Source: Pseudomonas helleri (GTDB taxonomy: Bacteria; Pseudomonadota; Gammaproteobacteria; Pseudomonadales; Pseudomonadaceae). From it: a DNA stretch of 64,000 nt. The stretch covers positions 62,001 through 126,000 of the forward strand of contig NZ_WIWC01000002.1 in NCBI RefSeq assembly GCF_009600315.1, read 5' to 3'. The notes under the pieces are model-generated. The model had not been told where the DNA came from. It made no database searches and worked only from the letters and a program-made list of their open reading frames with translations. Position 1 is the stretch's first letter, and every line of letters begins with the position of its first letter. A program made the translations under genes and the position numbers. Of the stretch, positions 63,650-64,000 are shown in pieces.

Positions 63650-64000
63650 GCCTCTGTTGTTGAGCGAAGTTGCCCAAGCGCTAGGCGGGCGTTTAATCGC
63701 CGCGGATAGCCGTTTCAACGGCGTCAGCATCGACAGCCGGGCCATCAGCAAAGGCCAGCTGTTTATCGCGCTGACCGGCCCGCGTTTCGACGGCCACCAC
63801 TATTTGAATGAAGTAGCTGCCAAGGGTGCTGTTGCAGCGTTGGTTGAGCGCGAAGTGCCTGAGTCGACGTTGCCGCAGCTGTTGGTCAAAGATACCCGCG
63901 AAGCTCTGGGGCAACTGGGCGCGCTCAATCGCGCCGGTTATGACAAGCCTGTTGCGGCCATTACCGGTTCCAGCGGTAAAACCACCGTCAAAGAAATGCT
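63642..64000 (+). CDS. murF: UDP-N-acetylmuramoyl-tripeptide-D-alanyl-D-alanine ligase MurF, partial
   Basis: ATP-dependent ligase that adds D-Ala-D-Ala to the muramoyl tripeptide, last cytosolic amino-acid step before lipid I. Only the first 119 codons are in the window: LLLSEVAQALGGRLIAADSRFNGVSIDSRAISKGQLFIALTGPRFDGHHY and the start of the P-loop AITGSSGKTTVKEML. The 3' end is cut by the window edge. Overlaps murE by 8 nt, starting MLKPLLL. Confidence 0.95.
   Translation, partial: MLKPLLLSEVAQALGGRLIAADSRFNGVSIDSRAISKGQLFIALTGPRFDGHHYLNEVAAKGAVAALVEREVPESTLPQLLVKDTREALGQLGALNRAGYDKPVAAITGSSGKTTVKEM

Overview
The window looks like chromosome of a gamma-proteobacterial Pseudomonas, probably of the P. 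fluorescens lineage. This rests on gene content and order: mqo, rplM-rpsI-petABC-sspAB, the rsmI/lpoA-yraN-diaA-dolP block, rnpB and the mra/dcw cluster. High G+C coding and dispersed Pseudomonas-type REP doublets agree with this. No rRNA, tRNA, CRISPR array, IS element or phage was seen. The species is inference.

Layout. 0-7.3 kb: housekeeping and small genes (secreted protein, mqo, YajG-like lipoprotein, PlsC-like acyltransferase, Cys-rich and DUF2007 proteins, SRAP protein). 7.3-13.6 kb: a Crp/Fnr-type regulator divergent from a tightly overlapping operon for TonB-dependent uptake (outer-membrane receptor, periplasmic binding protein, FecCD permease, ATPase). The operon ends in two 212-residue proteins of unknown function that look like diverged copies of each other. 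13.7-18.2 kb: M48 lipoprotein protease, GDT1-family Mn/Ca exporter behind a yybP-ykoY riboswitch, rsmC, a hydroxyacid dehydrogenase and a LysE exporter. 18.3-26.4 kb: an orphan type VI secretion module: vgrG, DUF4123 adaptor, VasX-like membrane toxin with an apparent -1 frameshift near its start, and two tandem DUF6708-like membrane proteins that are probable immunity genes.

26.5-35.7 kb: an accessory catabolic region with a DUF1302 outer-membrane protein, MFS carrier, a three-gene heme-dependent N-demethylase (DmmA/B/D-like), an aldehyde dehydrogenase, a GntR/FCD regulator and a solo Cache-domain protein. Together these suggest uptake and oxidative demethylation of an N-methylated amine followed by aldehyde oxidation. 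35.9-41.0 kb: a 2-deoxyribose locus (deoK, deoP, deoX-like mutarotase, DeoR-type repressor, deoC) with palindromic candidate operators. 41.1-48.2 kb: OmpA-like lipoprotein, yhcB, hydrolase, trpS, zapE, GlxA-type regulator and tas.

48.4-64 kb: core genes: rplM-rpsI, cytochrome bc1 (petABC), sspAB, envelope genes dolP-diaA-yraN-lpoA divergent from rsmI, RNase P RNA, and the start of the division/wall cluster mraZ-rsmH-ftsL-ftsI-murE-murF, with murF cut by the window end. Five REP-type doublets and one doublet of another family sit between genes.

The least understood parts are the TonB/ABC operon with its paralog pair, the VasX-like toxin module, and the amine demethylase cluster with its shared AAACATAT motif.
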